From: Multifurca ochricompacta
Taxonomy: Eukaryota > Basidiomycota > Agaricomycetes > Russulales > Russulaceae
Assembly (NCBI GenBank): GCA_022496185.1
Contig: WTXG01000028.1
Location: 62,001-126,000 of the forward strand
DNA: 64,000 bases
Direction: 5' to 3'
Part shown: one piece after another, positions 10,969 through 22,445 of the stretch
How the letters are laid out: each line of letters begins with the position of its first letter
How positions within the stretch are numbered: the first letter of the stretch is position 1
Program-made: the position numbers and the translations under genes
The notes under the pieces: generated by a model
The model's database searches: none
Seen by the model: only the letters and a program-made list of their open reading frames with translations
Told to the model about the DNA's origin: nothing

Positions 10969-12799
10969 TTACTTCCTGTCCACGTGATTCCATGTGTACC
11001 TCGGCAACTGCCTAGCGACACAAAGCCCAACACATACGAACCCAACGAGCACAACGTACACAAAGTTGCCGCCCATCACGTTGTTAGCCAGTGAGAATGC
11101 GAACAACGACGCCGCTACCGCTGGCCCGACCGTGCGTTGCACCGCGACCACCGTCTGCGCGAGTCCATTCGTCGCACCGAGAGAGCGCTTGTTCGGCGCC
11201 GCTGCGGCAAGGAACATGAATATCGAATCTTTATATTTCCGTCAGTTTCTTCGATGTACACACGCATGCACCCAAACCAGTGACGTACTGAATCCCATGT
11301 CAGTGACGCATATGAACGAGAGCTGCAACACGACGAGCAACCAGACAGTCAAGTTGCCGCCACCGTCGCCGTGGGTGGCGTAGCGCGCCGCCATGTTTTC
11401 AAATGGGAACATCGTGTAGATGATCACGAAACTGGCGATGCTGATCAGGACAACACGTCCAGGGCCTAAACGCCCGACCACCCGCGGGAAAAATATAAAC
11501 TGTAGCACTCCGTTCAAGCAACCATACCCAGACAGCCATAGACCGATGGTTTTCGGACTTAAATTGAGCCCACCCAAGTCTACGGGCGTCGCCCAGACAA
11601 GTGGAATAAGGGCCATCGCTGCCATGTCGAGCAATGCGAGCATCGCATAGTTCGAAACTGACACTATGACTGGTATTGTGAGCAGCGCACGCAGCGGCAG
11701 TGGCTTCCCTGTCTCCTTCGGTGACGTTTCACTCGTCCTTTCCCGTGGTGTCTTTAAGTGGTCCTTCGAAGATTGGTACTTTGCTGAGGGATTGCAATCT
11801 AAAGTCTTTTTTAAAAAAAAAAAACATCAGCCCACTGCCGGGTGGAAAACCCAAGACTCCAACCTCTTCTAAATACATAGCCGAAATGAGGAAGGATATG
11901 AAGGCATATACGGAAGCAACTAGGCAGGGCAGGAAGTACGGGTATTTGGCCCAGAACGGGTGTGAGAAGTGGTCTGGCCATCGATCTTGTGGCCGTGACA
12001 AAACACCACCTATGAACGGGCTGAATTTCCCGTGATATCATCAACGCGCGATGAAAGCGGTAGCAGGGAGAGAAACCCCAAACCCTATGATATAGCCAAA
12101 CGCCCGGCTCATCGGCATCAATGAGAAACCACGGGCGACATTGGTTTCGTCTGTGAGTTCCGCTATCATACTCTTGATGACTCCAAGGTTTCCATTCAGC
12201 AGTCCATTCAAACAGCGACTGTGAACACCATTTCAGCGAAAAATGATCCGCTTCAGGTATACGCCCGAGAGAAGCACCTGAGGACAAGCGCCCATAAAGA
12301 ACGGGAAAGGCCGAACATGATAGTCGACACGACCGTGCCCAAGAGACCGACTAAGAGAACAGGCTTACGCCCGATGTGGTCAGAAAGGCGGCTCCATTGA
12401 AGGACAGTAATCGCTTCTGCTGCATAGTGCAAAGATACCTTGAATAAACATCCCCAAATCAGGAAGACCACCGGCAATGATGAATGGGAGAGATAGGACG
12501 GACCAACATCCCCGTGTAGTATCCCACCTTTCGCTTGTCACCACCAATGATAGAGAGTTCGCTGACGAGCTGAACAAATAGAATGTGTGTTCCGAGTCGT
12601 TAGAACCACTGGGTCGAGATGGTGGACAACGTACCTGGTTGATGTAGGGGCTAATTGAATGTGATGTGATTGGCTCTGCGAGTCGCAAGAGGAGAAGAAG
12701 AAAGAGCTGCATCTTGGGTAACGGTGTTGGCTTTCGCGATGCATTGTTACTCTGGAGAAGAGGTGCCTCCTCATCAGGGATGGTTTGAGGAGTAGACAT
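10969..12799 (-). CDS. MFS transporter, ZIF-like/DHA1-type subfamily (copy 1)
   Basis: A multi-exon minus-strand gene starts at ATG 12,799 with an acidic N-tail and a PLPKMQLFLLLLLRLAEPI first helix. Splice-consistent pieces follow: SPYINQ joins LVSELSIIGGDKRK; the MFS motif A region WSRLSDHIGRKPVLL; NGLLNGNLGVIKSM; SRPQDRWPDHFSHPFW; then the second six-helix half (SNYAMLALLDMAAMAL, IGLWLSGYG, APNKRSLGATNGLAQTVV) and a stop at 10,969. The family is made of 12-helix plasma or vacuolar membrane antiporters related to zinc-induced-facilitator-like proteins; the substrate is unknown. It aligns along its length with the gene at 37-38.7 kb. Compared with that paralogue, the segment between DMGFS and the APNKRS helix is shorter, and a poly-A/T run at 11,812-11,824 lies in or beside a coding junction, so a frame defect is possible. 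Confidence 0.72.
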
Positions 12800-13677
12800 G
12801 ACGGGTGCGGGGAGTTTGACCTTGGGTCAAAAAGCTGAAAGAACCCATTTATAGCTTGTAGGTGCTCCAGGGATGGATCAGAGCTATTTTTGCTTTCGAG
12901 GTCAGATGTTCAAGAAGAATGTGAGTTCTTCAGTGGTCGTCGGTGTCATGTTAGCTATGACCACTTATGTAATCGGTCGTATTTGGCTATTGGGGTTTCA
13001 GTGCCAGGCCAGCCAGCATCCAGGAACCATCGATGTCATCACCCATACTTAACATGCTTGATGAAATGATGACGTCCACGACTTGCTCTTGACTGCACCA
13101 TGATCCGAAATCACACGACTCATAGTCAGGAAACAACGAGATGGGGTGTATTGGAATGAAACGAACGGTATGGTGCACAATTGCGGGAACGTGTACGTTC
13201 GAAGCGGAGAGAGAGAGATAAGGGAAGAGAAGGATTCGATGTCAATGATAACACCGAGACAGATGAGTAACTTTGCAAGTCTGGTAGGCTATTTGCTACA
13301 TTTGAAGGCTTTGAGCAGAACTGGCCTGCGTGGAGTGTCGGTAATGTCGATGATACCGAATGCATTGATACGTCAGATATGCTGGATACGTTTAAACCTT
13401 TTCAAACTTGGTAGATCGTTCGCTACCTTCAAAGGCTGTGACACGCAACGAGACGAAGAGATGAGAGGTGAGAAAAAGTTAATTCCATGCGTTGGCAGCG
13501 ACTTCGCCGCACTGTATGACATCTCCTTATTCCTACATGCTTCCCCATTGCTTCCCTTACCTTCGACGACCTTCAATACTGGAACATATGTACAATATAA
13601 CCTGCCCCCAGTCAGTGGGCCGGGCAGCCATCAGAAAAATTACAAATGCCCAGAAGGCCGCACTGGAGGGAACCTGT
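12800..13677. other. MFS upstream region with an unsupported 201-codon ORF
   Basis: A plus-strand frame stays open from 13,146 to 13,751, but it runs into the LTR that starts at 13,678, has no recognisable domain and is mirrored by minus-strand ORFs. I treat the stretch as intergenic and promoter DNA of the divergent MFS gene. Confidence 0.4.
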
Positions 13678-14065
13678 TGTTGAGACGGACCCAAAGCCAC
13701 CGGATCAACCTGAGTGGCACTACCGCCATGCACGCTTGTGGCATGCTTTGACTGATTGATAAAGAACAATCTATAAACACTCTTTATTCTCTCTTGTGAC
13801 TGTAGGACAATGGACTTAGATAGTATCATTCTACAAACTAGGATTACACACTCCTTTTGGTATTTAAGCACATCTCTTTGTGTAGTTGTCACTTCAGTGA
13901 GTATTACTTATCTTATCTCTTACCTTACTTAGTTAATGCATTACACCATGCAGCTATCACTACTAAACTAGGTAAACATAATATTATCAGTTTTAACCAA
14001 CTAAACTGAACTATCACTACTAAACTAGGTAGCACTTATCTAACTTGCTGCTGCTCAAAACAACA
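13678..14065 (+). mobile_element. solo LTR (388 bp), TSD CCTGT
   Basis: It begins TGTTGAGACGG and ends CAAAACAACA. The identical 5-mer CCTGT lies at 13,673-13,677 and 14,066-14,070. The interior has a TATTTAAGC promoter-like site and CTAAACTAGGTA repeats related to the LTR at 14,105. No internal element domain remains. Confidence 0.75.
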
Positions 14066-14104
14066 CCTGTCTTGGCCCTGTATCTTAACGAGCATAGTAT
14101 ATGG

Positions 14105-14514
14105 TGTTGAGCCGGTAACGGATCAGAGTTGGCCGGACCGGATCAGAGGTGACCGGAGTTGCCAGTGCAAGACGGAGTTAAGTGGACATTGTAATATACT
14201 TACTGACATTCCACTCGTTTCTTATGAATACTTATGATTAAGATACAATCCTTCATGACCATAGCACAGCACGCTCTTTACAGTATTTAAGGACACTATT
14301 TCTGTGTTGTACACTTCAGTTTTGACCTTTCACAAACTGAAGTGAGTATCTACTTAGATTATCTTTACCACGCGTATAGCTAACATTACTCGCGTAGTTA
14401 TCTTGCTACTCGTTTAGGTAAAGACTAATTAATGTATAGTTTTGACCTTTCACAAACTGAATTATCTTGCTACCCGTTTAGGTAGCGCTTATCTAACCTC
14501 AGCTGCGTTCAATA
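14105..14514 (+). mobile_element. solo LTR, TGTTGAGCC family (410 bp), TSD TATGG
   Basis: It starts TGTTGAGCCGGTAACGGATC and is flanked by TATGG at 14,100-14,104 and 14,515-14,519. Two other members occur in this window (22,032-22,440 and 44,406 onward). It contains TATTTAAGGACA and repeated CCGTTTAGGTA motifs. Copia-type is a guess from length and lack of gypsy similarity. Confidence 0.78.
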
Positions 14515-14625
14515 TATGGTACATGTGGCCATGTTGATTCTTGGAGGTGACAAGACAACCAGTGTATAAGCATGGGGGTCTGTAAGAATGCGACATCATA
14601 TGGGTTGAGGGAGGGAATGCATGTT

Positions 14626-14915
14626 TTTTTTTTTTGAAATCAACTTTATTCGCGCTTCAGGGTTTGTCCCAAATCGCGCGGCTACTACGGGACAGAGTAG
14701 CTATTAAGGCGGGCACAGGGTAACTACTTGTGAGGAAAGTAGCGAAGGGGGAAAACCTCACTTGGAGGAAAAGGCTTAACTAAAGAATGGAAGTAAAAGG
14801 ATCGAATATGGGTTTGGAAAGAGAAAGTGGCAATTAAAGATAGGAAAGTATCAAAGAGAGCGTATGGGAGGGAAAAGACCGAATGCGCATTTGCAAACAA
14901 AGACTTACCCGATGT
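14626..14915 (-). mobile_element. 5'-truncated LINE insertion with 15-bp TSD
   Basis: A poly(T) run followed by GAAATCAACTTTATTCGCGC is a reversed LINE 3' end; the same pattern in forward orientation closes the LINE at 35.5 kb (CGCATCAATAAACTCGAGTTC then poly A). GAGGGAATGCATGTT occurs at both edges (14,611-14,625 and 14,916-14,930), the signature of target-primed reverse transcription. No coding domain is left. Confidence 0.75.
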
Positions 14916-14964
14916 GAGGGAATGCATGTTGCATGCTCTACTTAACCGCCGATGATTAATCACA

Positions 14965-15211
14965 TGACATGACTCTAACAACGATCATCGAGTCATCATG
15001 TCAAGGCACCCACTTTCTCCAAGCCCCCCCTCAGCAAAGCATGCAGGGATGAACACAAGGAACAGATCCTCTCTTCTTCAATGGATGTTGATCGAGACGG
15101 ATCGTCATCTTTTACTTCATCCCATCGCCTCCCTGTGGAACCCCTCAATTATTTTAGGAACATTTTGCAATTTGTTATTATCAGACCAGGAGATTAAAAA
15201 GGAGCTCACTG
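14965..15211 (+). pseudogene. CRN-A 5' fragment (third copy)
   Basis: The sequence parallels the upstream region and first exon of CRN-A1/A2 from the ATG (14,998) through the SSMDVDQ-coding part to the GAGATTAAA..GAGCTCA stretch, where similarity stops abruptly. Frame is lost early and a small internal deletion is present. It points towards CRN-A2, tail to tail, with only an LTR between them. Confidence 0.75.
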
Positions 15212-15620
15212 ATAAATGCAGCTGCAAAAAGGGTATTAGCTATCTATTTATATAGTGGATAGGTTCAGTTATTGTGGTCAAAACTGGAGTGAACGCATAC
15301 AGAATGGAGTCCTTATATACTACTAAAAGAGTGTGACAATAGTTCTGAAGTTTGGTGGTGAGACAGTTGTGAAGCAAAGAAAGAACAGATGAGATTTCTG
15401 GGTCAAAACCTCAGTAATACTACAGGAGCTCAAGACCGAAGTCTTAGAGCTCGATGTCCTTCAGTATTTATGTAGAATAGGAAGTCGACGTCATAGCTAT
15501 GTTCGTGAAGAAATAAAGATCATAAGGCATTGAGGGCACTGCCTGGACCAAGAACGTCATAGTCTAGAGTAAGAGGAAAATATAAAGTACATGATGTATG
15601 AAAAGTGAAAAAGCATAACA
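15212..15620 (-). mobile_element. solo LTR at a rearrangement junction (about 409 bp)
   Basis: On the minus strand it starts TGTTATGCTTTTTCAC at 15,620, exactly where the similarity of CRN-A2's 3' flank to CRN-A1's ends, and it reaches the truncated CRN-A fragment at 15,211. GTCAT precedes it on the minus strand but is not repeated on the other side, so no target duplication is preserved. It shares a GTGGTCAAAACTGRAGTGAA motif with the reversed LTR piece at 36.2 kb. Confidence 0.55.
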
Positions 15621-15685
15621 ATGACAGTGATCTACGACATCATATTTCTCCAATCTTCCACTAAACTACAGGTCACATTACAATA

Positions 15686-18600
15686 TCATCCCGCCAAAAC
15701 TCCCAGTACCGGGAAGTATGGAACGAGTAACTCAGGCTCATTCGAACTCCTTAAAAAGGCATCCCACCCCTCCCGAGTATTTACCAATGCTTTCCACATA
15801 TCAGGAGAGTCCGCCGCCACTGGTTTGAGGACGTCCTCACTGACCCCTGAACACACATAATCGTAGGATGTGAAGAGCGCTTGTCCCTTATTGCCCAAGG
15901 ACGTCGCACCATCTGATGGTGATTTATACTTCATGTGTTCCACCTTAGGGTCACCTTTAGAAGAAAGGCTGAAGAGTAGACGGATTATCGGAATCGGGAA
16001 TATGCCGTTTTTCTTGTCTGATGCGTCGAGTAATTCATATTCGAAGGGATCCATATCCCTGAAGATTCCATTAAATTTCTTTGGACCAATACTTGCATTA
16101 TTCTTCACTTGGACGAGGATAAATCCTAGTTTCTGCACATCAAGGTGGATGTCCCCATACAAAAATGGATAAACTGCGTCAAAGCCAGGTTGACAATTGG
16201 TTCCCAGAGCAGCCGCGCCCCTTGCCATGAAACGAATTAAATATTTACGCGCCAGGACCTCATGTTCGTACGGTTTGATGAAATGATTAAAATGCATCCT
16301 AGCCCTCTTGAATGCATCTTTGAATAGTGGCTGATTCGTGTTGCCGTTCTGCGGACATAGAGATGGCTTGGTCTTCGCAATCAATTCGAAAATCGATGCA
16401 GGAAACAGGTTTTTAAACAGTTCCTTGACAGTGAAAAAGTGACAGAGCGCCCCGTCACAAGGTTCACCTTTACTTTTAACCACCTGGTCGCGTGCCCAAG
16501 TGAACCAGGCGGCGACCAATAACTCTCCACGGGCCCCTTGACTGACGGAGAACCCCGAGAAGACCTTTTCGAGCGCCACAGGTAGGTTAAACCCACGCCC
16601 GTCATTCATGATACGAGAAGCAGCCTCTGAGAGGATCGGCTCGGACGAAGCAACTGCATGCATAGACTCGAATTCCTTTCCGACAGAGATGCAGACGCGC
16701 ATATGATATGTAATTTGCTCATGGATGATTTCTGCAAGATTCAGAGGCGTCACGGATGATAAATGGTATTGGGAACTGTCAATATCCAGCGCCAAACGCT
16801 GAGACAAAACTGCGTATATGCGCGCATCCGAAAGGGGGCCTGGGCCTCTGGACCCACATAGCAGTTTTTCCATGGCAAAATCGATTAAACCCTCGCGAGT
16901 TACTTGGTTTCCATGGTCGTAAAGTGTACCCCACCTGGGAAATGTAAAAAAGAAAGGTCAAGACAGGATAACACATGGCTTACAATGGCCTTCCCATGTG
17001 AGCAATGCACTCCAACGAAGTGATGTCTTTAAGAGTACTATGTTTAGAGATCTTCCGAGTTTGCATCAGTTGGTCAAACCCAAGGTAAATGTAAGGTTGG
17101 GGTATTATTAATTCCCCCTGTCTGACACGGTTGGAAGGGTCCGCAGAATGTACGTGTGAAAATTCGGTGATCTTCGCAGAAGTGGAAAGAAAAAAGGACC
17201 ACATAGGTCTTTTCCGCAATATTTGAAGTATTCGACGCAGTTCAGTAAAAGGAGAGCGCCAGTCGTGCTCGCCAAAAGGGGTTGTGAGGGAATGAGCCTC
17301 ATCGAATGAAATATAGATTTCGATGTCCATGTCGACCTGAGATTGCTTTTCCGAAGGTAAAGCATGACGATTCGTTCTACGATTCAGTGCATCTCGAAGA
17401 CGGTCAAAAGCATTAAATAAGGCTCTAACGTCCGCTTTGGGTTGTGCACTCATCCCCTTCAGAACGCTTAGAATGAATGGAGGGTATGAACGCGCCATGA
17501 CGGACGTACGCTGTTAGCCTGGGCAACAACCTTATTGTAAAATGATTGCCTATCTGCCCCTACGCTTCTCATGTTCTGACCATTTGACATAAGCTCCCTG
17601 AACGCGCGGATCCGGTAAGCCCTGTTAGCATCATCGCTATGGGGATCCAGCTCATTCACAATGGTGTCCTGCGTCACTTTGAACAAAGCGAGGAGGAAAT
17701 AGTATGCCCGATAATAGGCCAATAAAGCTGTATCTTCTGATCCCCTCGGCCCCGCGAGAAAGTCACGAAGTTCATTGTCCGGAGGGGGGTATCCTATAAA
17801 ATCGATTACGCAAGTTAAGACAAGAAATAAGAAGACGAGACAAACCTTTGCTGCCATGACGGCGTAGATTGATTGGAATAAGGAAATCCTCACGGGACAA
17901 CTCATCGATCAGGCGCGACTTGCCCATCCCAGATGACTGGATAATAGAGCAATATCGTGCATATAGTTTCTGATCAGAACCAAGGGATTTCAGCTCGCGT
18001 TTGACGTGATTTTTCAGGCCTTTAAGTGGAGCATCGTAAACAAACCCTGCATTCCACGAATTCATGACAACTTATATGATTTAAATGAGTGGCCAGACTT
18101 GAAGTTGAAGTTGAAGTACTTATAGACTGACCACTTTCTTCAAGTCGTTGAAGACCGGTCACAACCTCGGTTGCTGGAACCCAATGTGATTAGAAAACGA
18201 TTATAGGGGGTGGGGCAAGTTCATGGGCCTTACCCTCATTGATGGGCGGACGTGGAGTCCAAAAGACATCTAAGGAAAAACATTCATGAATTGATTGATT
18301 TAATAAGGAAAAGATACGGACTATGAGTTACGACAGCTTGGTGGTCATCCTCAGTGGCACCCTCCCTAACTGCCCTTTTCAACACATTGAAGAAATGCTC
18401 TTCTTCTCGAATAGCATTTTCTGTGAAAACATCCTCACTGACAAAACCAGTTCGAAACCCATCATATGCGATCCTAAAGCGCGCATAGATTTCCTTGAGG
18501 TCCTCTTTAATCTCCTGGTCTGATGCATTTGGTTCAATGGCAGCCCGCAAAATTTTCATAAAACGTTTGAGGCGTTCCGAAGAGAGGCCATAGGATGAAG

Positions 18601-18721
18601 CAATATATGAGGATACTTTTTGATCGACATCCATTGAAGAAGAGGGAATCGGGTCCTGGTGTTCTTGCCTGGCATGCTTTGCTGCTGGGGGGGAGCTTGG
18701 AGAAAGAGGGCGCTTTGACAT
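15686..18721 (-). CDS. CRN-like P-loop NTPase with C-terminal nuclease-like domain (CRN-A2)
   Basis: This is the inverted paralogue of CRN-A1 with the same exon plan, read from ATG 18,721 to the stop at 15,686. The N-terminus (MSKRPLSPSSPPAAKHARQE) is in frame here, unlike in CRN-A1. The P-loop QSSGMGKSR lies near 17,930, the Walker-B-like IYISFDEAH near 17,310, and the restriction-endonuclease-like GFDAV plus VQVKNN near 16,180-16,110. A long last exon (about 16,935-15,686) carries most of the C-terminal domain. The third-exon donor is GTCAGT. The C-terminal tail differs from CRN-A1 in the last residues. The frames look complete, making this the better functional candidate of the pair. CRN-type proteins are predicted intracellular effectors or conflict proteins; the role here is inference. 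Confidence 0.75.
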
Positions 18722-19006
18722 GACGCACGATTCGATGATCGTTGTTCGATTGTAAGCCTCGCCTCATTCTTACTCACTCAACTCAGCCTCAGGGGTCATA
18801 TCACATGATTTAGCGCATGATGCAAAATGGTGATCGGATCCTTAGACACAACGAAATAGGTTAGGGTTATATCTACGAGGCGTGTCCATAGAATATTTAT
18901 GACATCATTCTACGCGTGTAATGAATTCTCCTAGCATAAAAAACGTTTGTGCTTTCTCAATTATCTGTTCCCATCGATTGTCGTCGACTCTTTCCGTGGC
19001 GCTGGT

Positions 19007-19675
19007 CTATTCGCGTGCCTTTTTGCCCCAAGGACCGTCAATAAAACCACGTCCCTTTCCACTATCCTTGAATACCGTTAGCCCTCGCTCAACTCCAGCT
19101 GTTACCAGTGCCAGTGCCCCGATTTGAGGGCCATAATTCATTAACGATGTCGCTATCCTTCGAAGGTGTGTTGCATATACTTTCGTGATTAGATCGGAAC
19201 AAAACGCTTCACGCGAGCCCTGTTGTTTGGCGGCAATGTTTAGACTAGTATAGTACAATCATAACATATAAACTCACCATGACGTCTGGATGCTTGTAGA
19301 TAAAGCGAAAGCCCTTGAGAGCGGACTCAACAAATTTACGCGCCCCTCCAAAGATGAGGAGAGTTCAGAAGATGGGTCGTCGTCCCATAGATCCATAACA
19401 GCCTTGCAGCCCGCCTTGCCGATGTCGCTGCGCCAGTTATTTAGCAGATTGTTAACCTGAAGGTCATAAGATCAATAATTCAATAAGGAAAGGTATGGAC
19501 GCACCACGCCCAGTGTGATGTCCATTTCCTCGGGCCCAAGCGGAATGTCTGGGTATGCAACACACCATATCTCCCTTATAATGCCCTCCACTTGGTCATT
19601 TGCGCCAAATGGGTCTTCTATGGACCCTGCCCATGATAAAAAAGCTGGAATGAACACTTTTCGCCCTGTGTTCAT
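19007..19675 (-). CDS. gene B, right copy: unknown protein
   Basis: Read from ATG 19,675 (MNTGRKVFIPAFLSWAGSI), the frame continues through PFGANDQVEGIIREIW to TLGVV. A short intron leads to NNLLNNWRSDIGKAGCKA and FAFIYKHPDVM, and a 58-nt intron (GTGAGT..CAACAG, branch CTAAAC) leads to GSREAFCSDLITKVY and MNYGPQIGALALV. A TAG after WGKKARE ends it. In the left copy that codon is sense and the protein continues, so this copy may be truncated. There is no recognisable catalytic motif; the family is unknown (DUF6532-like helical layout, weak). It is divergent from the CRN gene starting at 19,842, leaving a 166-bp shared promoter, and it lies upstream of CRN-A2. Confidence 0.5.
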
Positions 19676-19841
19676 GTGAGCTGAACTACGTGAAAATGGC
19701 AGGTCTGCCACTGTGTACCCTGGTGGATGGCAATGAGTCAGCAAGTGGAAACAAAGTATCTCACAGTCACGGTTTATATGACGTGTTAGTCTGTTAGTCG
19801 ACTCTGACTCTGACTCACTTTCTCTCAACCACCATGGCCCA

Positions 19842-22164
19842 ATGCTCACCCTGTTTTGTCTCGTTATCGATAACCAAAAGGTTCCTATTGGGAACATCCT
19901 CATGCTTCAAATCCAATCGGATAACTATACCCCTAACCTGCGAAATCTAATCAAGGACGAGATGGCGAACCAGTTGAGCCACATCGACGCGAACCAACTC
20001 GTTATGTGGAAGTTGTTGAAACCCCTGGACATCAGGAGTATGGAAGATCAGGGTTCTTTCGATGCAACCATCAAAGAAATCGAGCTACCCGATCCTAAAT
20101 CCAATCAAGCGTTACATGGAACTGGCACCGTTCAGGCCCTTTCTTCTACTTCACGGCTGTCCAGGTTCTGGGAAAATAGCCCAAATGAGGATTATTTGCA
20201 TTTTATCGTGCAAGTTCCATGTAAGTTTCGATCATTATCGGATTGCCACACATGTTTGACAATAATCCAGCGGTCAATACACCCGAGAGTATCAAAATCG
20301 ATCTAGTTCGTGGGACGGCCGACCGTCTGTATCGTACCTTATGGAAGAAGCCACTCAATCCAATATTGGCACCCGTAGTTGTCCCTGACCCGAAAAAGAC
20401 GTATATGTATGTACCCCAAGACCAACTGTCCAAATTGGGAGTAAAACATCTCGACTGCGAGGAGGAGGCACTTCTGTTTCGCGATGAGTACATCCTTGCT
20501 CATAAAGCCATAAAAGAATGGTCGAAAAAGCGTCGGACAGAGAAAAGTGGCGGGGTCGTTATCACTGGCCATCCAGGACTCGGTACGTGGTTGTGACTGA
20601 TGATGAGCATGTCATCTTAGAGATGAACGCAGGAAAAACATGCTTCCTACTCTATCTTCTGTTCCACCGTCTAAGCAAGGGCCTGCCTACGGCTTTTCAA
20701 TTCCTCCCCGACAGTTTCGTCCTGTTCACGAACTCTGGCGTCAAAGTCTATGCCCACACGTTTGATGAACTTCCAGATGGAACGTGGGCTCTTGCCGATT
20801 GCAGTGCGAAGGATCCTCTTCCTTGCGACAGCTTCTTAGTTGCTTGCAGGTCGAGAGATGCTTTCGTCGTGCAAACAAGCTCTCCGGATGAGAAGCGGTA
20901 CAAGACATGGAGAAAGGAGTACAAAGCTTATACCTATGTGATGGACTGTTTCCCTCTGACTGAATCAGTCGCGCTCGGGTGGGTTCAGTTGATGATTCCA
21001 GGCATTTTTCTGCCACTAAGCATTTTTCACAGCATGATACATGGTTTCAATGACCAACTGATCAAGGATCACTGCGAAAAATGGGGACCTTCTGCACGCA
21101 TCATGATGGCTCATATGACGAATCCTGACCGGATTTCTAGACATACGGAACGTGTAAAACAGGCTGCCCACCACTTTGTTCATAATTTCGGAGATTACAT
21201 CACCGACGTTAACCCAACGGAGGTCTCTCATACACTTTTTACAATCCATCCTAAAGGTCTCTCTTCCGAGGACAGACAATCTTCAATTGGAAGAATTGAA
21301 ACAAGTTACCTGAATCGTATCCTTATGGACAAGATTGCCGCAAAGAACCAGCAGGAGCAGATCAACTTTTACAAGCTGGTCAGCCACCATCAGTGGTTCA
21401 AAGGCTCGGCAGGTTACATTCTCGAGAATGTAGTTCTTTCGCGGCTCTGCGCCGATCCGGAATCGAAGGGATTGCCTTGCACTCCTGCGCGATCAGATTT
21501 GCCGCAACTGACTATCCCAGCGTGCCAGGGCCATCTTAACTTATCTTACGAGGAACAACACAGTCTTGAGTATCTAAATCGCATCAGGCGACCATTCTGT
21601 GTAATTCCCACGTCGAAAACATCTGCCACTGTCGATGCCACAATCTTCACGGATCGTCATATAATTACAATCCAGGTGACCGTCGCTTCCGAGCATAGCG
21701 TGAAGGAGACGGGCTTTGGTCAAATTGCCAATAGTTTTCCGAAGACGTTTCGACAATCTCGAGAGTGGTGCCATGTGTTCGTCACAGACGAGGCGGAGAA
21801 TGCAAAAAGTTTGGTGAAAAATTGGACGAGTGACGATCTCAGAATCGATTTGATGGACAAAGGTGATCCCAAAGGCAAACAGACGCAAAACGATCCCAAA
21901 GTCAAGGAGACGGAAAGCAATCCCAAAGGCAAACAGACGGAAAACAAACCCAAAGTCAAGGAGACTTTGAGGATTTCCATGTATTCTGCTGTTTTTAATG
22001 TCGGGGATTTCAGTCCGATTAAGAGTGAAGATGTTGAGCCGGTAACGGATCAGAGTTGGCCGGACCGGATCAGAGGTGACCGGAGTTGCCAGTACAAGAC
22101 GGAGTTAAGTGGACATTGTAATATACCTACTGACATTCCACTCGTTTGTTATGATTACTTATGA
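19842..22164 (+). CDS. Crinkler-type protein: Ubl header, P-loop NTPase, nuclease-like domain (CRN-3)
   Basis: Exons 19,842-20,220, 20,271-20,582 and 20,633-22,164 give 740 codons. The N-terminus MLTLFCLVIDNQKVPIG, followed by NLIKDEM and HIDANQLVMWKLLKP, is the ubiquitin-like Crinkler header domain. The second intron splits the P-loop (GHPGLG before it, KTCFLLYLL after it), and an NTPase core follows. Near residues 550-590 a TVDATIF strand and IITIQVTVA resemble the D..QxK strand pair of restriction-endonuclease folds, but the Lys position is Thr, so catalysis is doubtful. A Lys/Asp-rich linker with GNPKGKQT-type repeats follows. The last 44 codons are encoded by a solo LTR inserted at 22,032, so the annotated stop (22,162-22,164) is not ancestral. 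Header plus NTPase plus nuclease-like module is the known CRN architecture; secretion or host targeting is not shown by sequence. Confidence 0.82.
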
Positions 22165-22440
22165 TTAAGATACAATCCTTCATGACCATAGCACAGCACA
22201 CTCTTTACAGTATTTAAGGACATTATTTCTGTGTTGTACACTTCAGTTTTGACCATTCACAACTGAAGTGAGTATTTACTTAGATTATCTTTACCATGCA
22301 TATAGCTAACATTACTTGCGTAGTTATCTTGCTACCCGTTTAGGTAAAGACTAATTAATGTACAGTTTTGACCATTCACAACTGAATTATCTTGCTACCT
22401 GTTTAGGTAGTGCTTATCTAACCTCAGCTGCGTTTCCACA
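22032..22440 (+). mobile_element. solo LTR, TGTTGAGCC family (409 bp), TSD GAAGA, inside CRN-3
   Basis: It starts TGTTGAGCCGG and ends GCGTTTCCACA, with GAAGA at 22,027-22,031 and 22,441-22,445. It is the same family as 14,105-14,514. The inserted DNA replaces the C-terminus of the CRN-3 reading frame. Confidence 0.88.
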
Positions 22441-22445
22441 GAAGA

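Noticed and set aside
13146..13751. 201-codon plus-strand ORF
   Set aside because: It runs into the LTR starting at 13,678, contains no domain or splice signals, and is mirrored by open frames on the other strand.
19676..19903. N-terminal extension of gene B to ATG 19,903
   Set aside because: It would overlap the CRN-3 coding start on the other strand and is a Ser/Glu repeat translation; the internal ATG at 19,675 is preferred.
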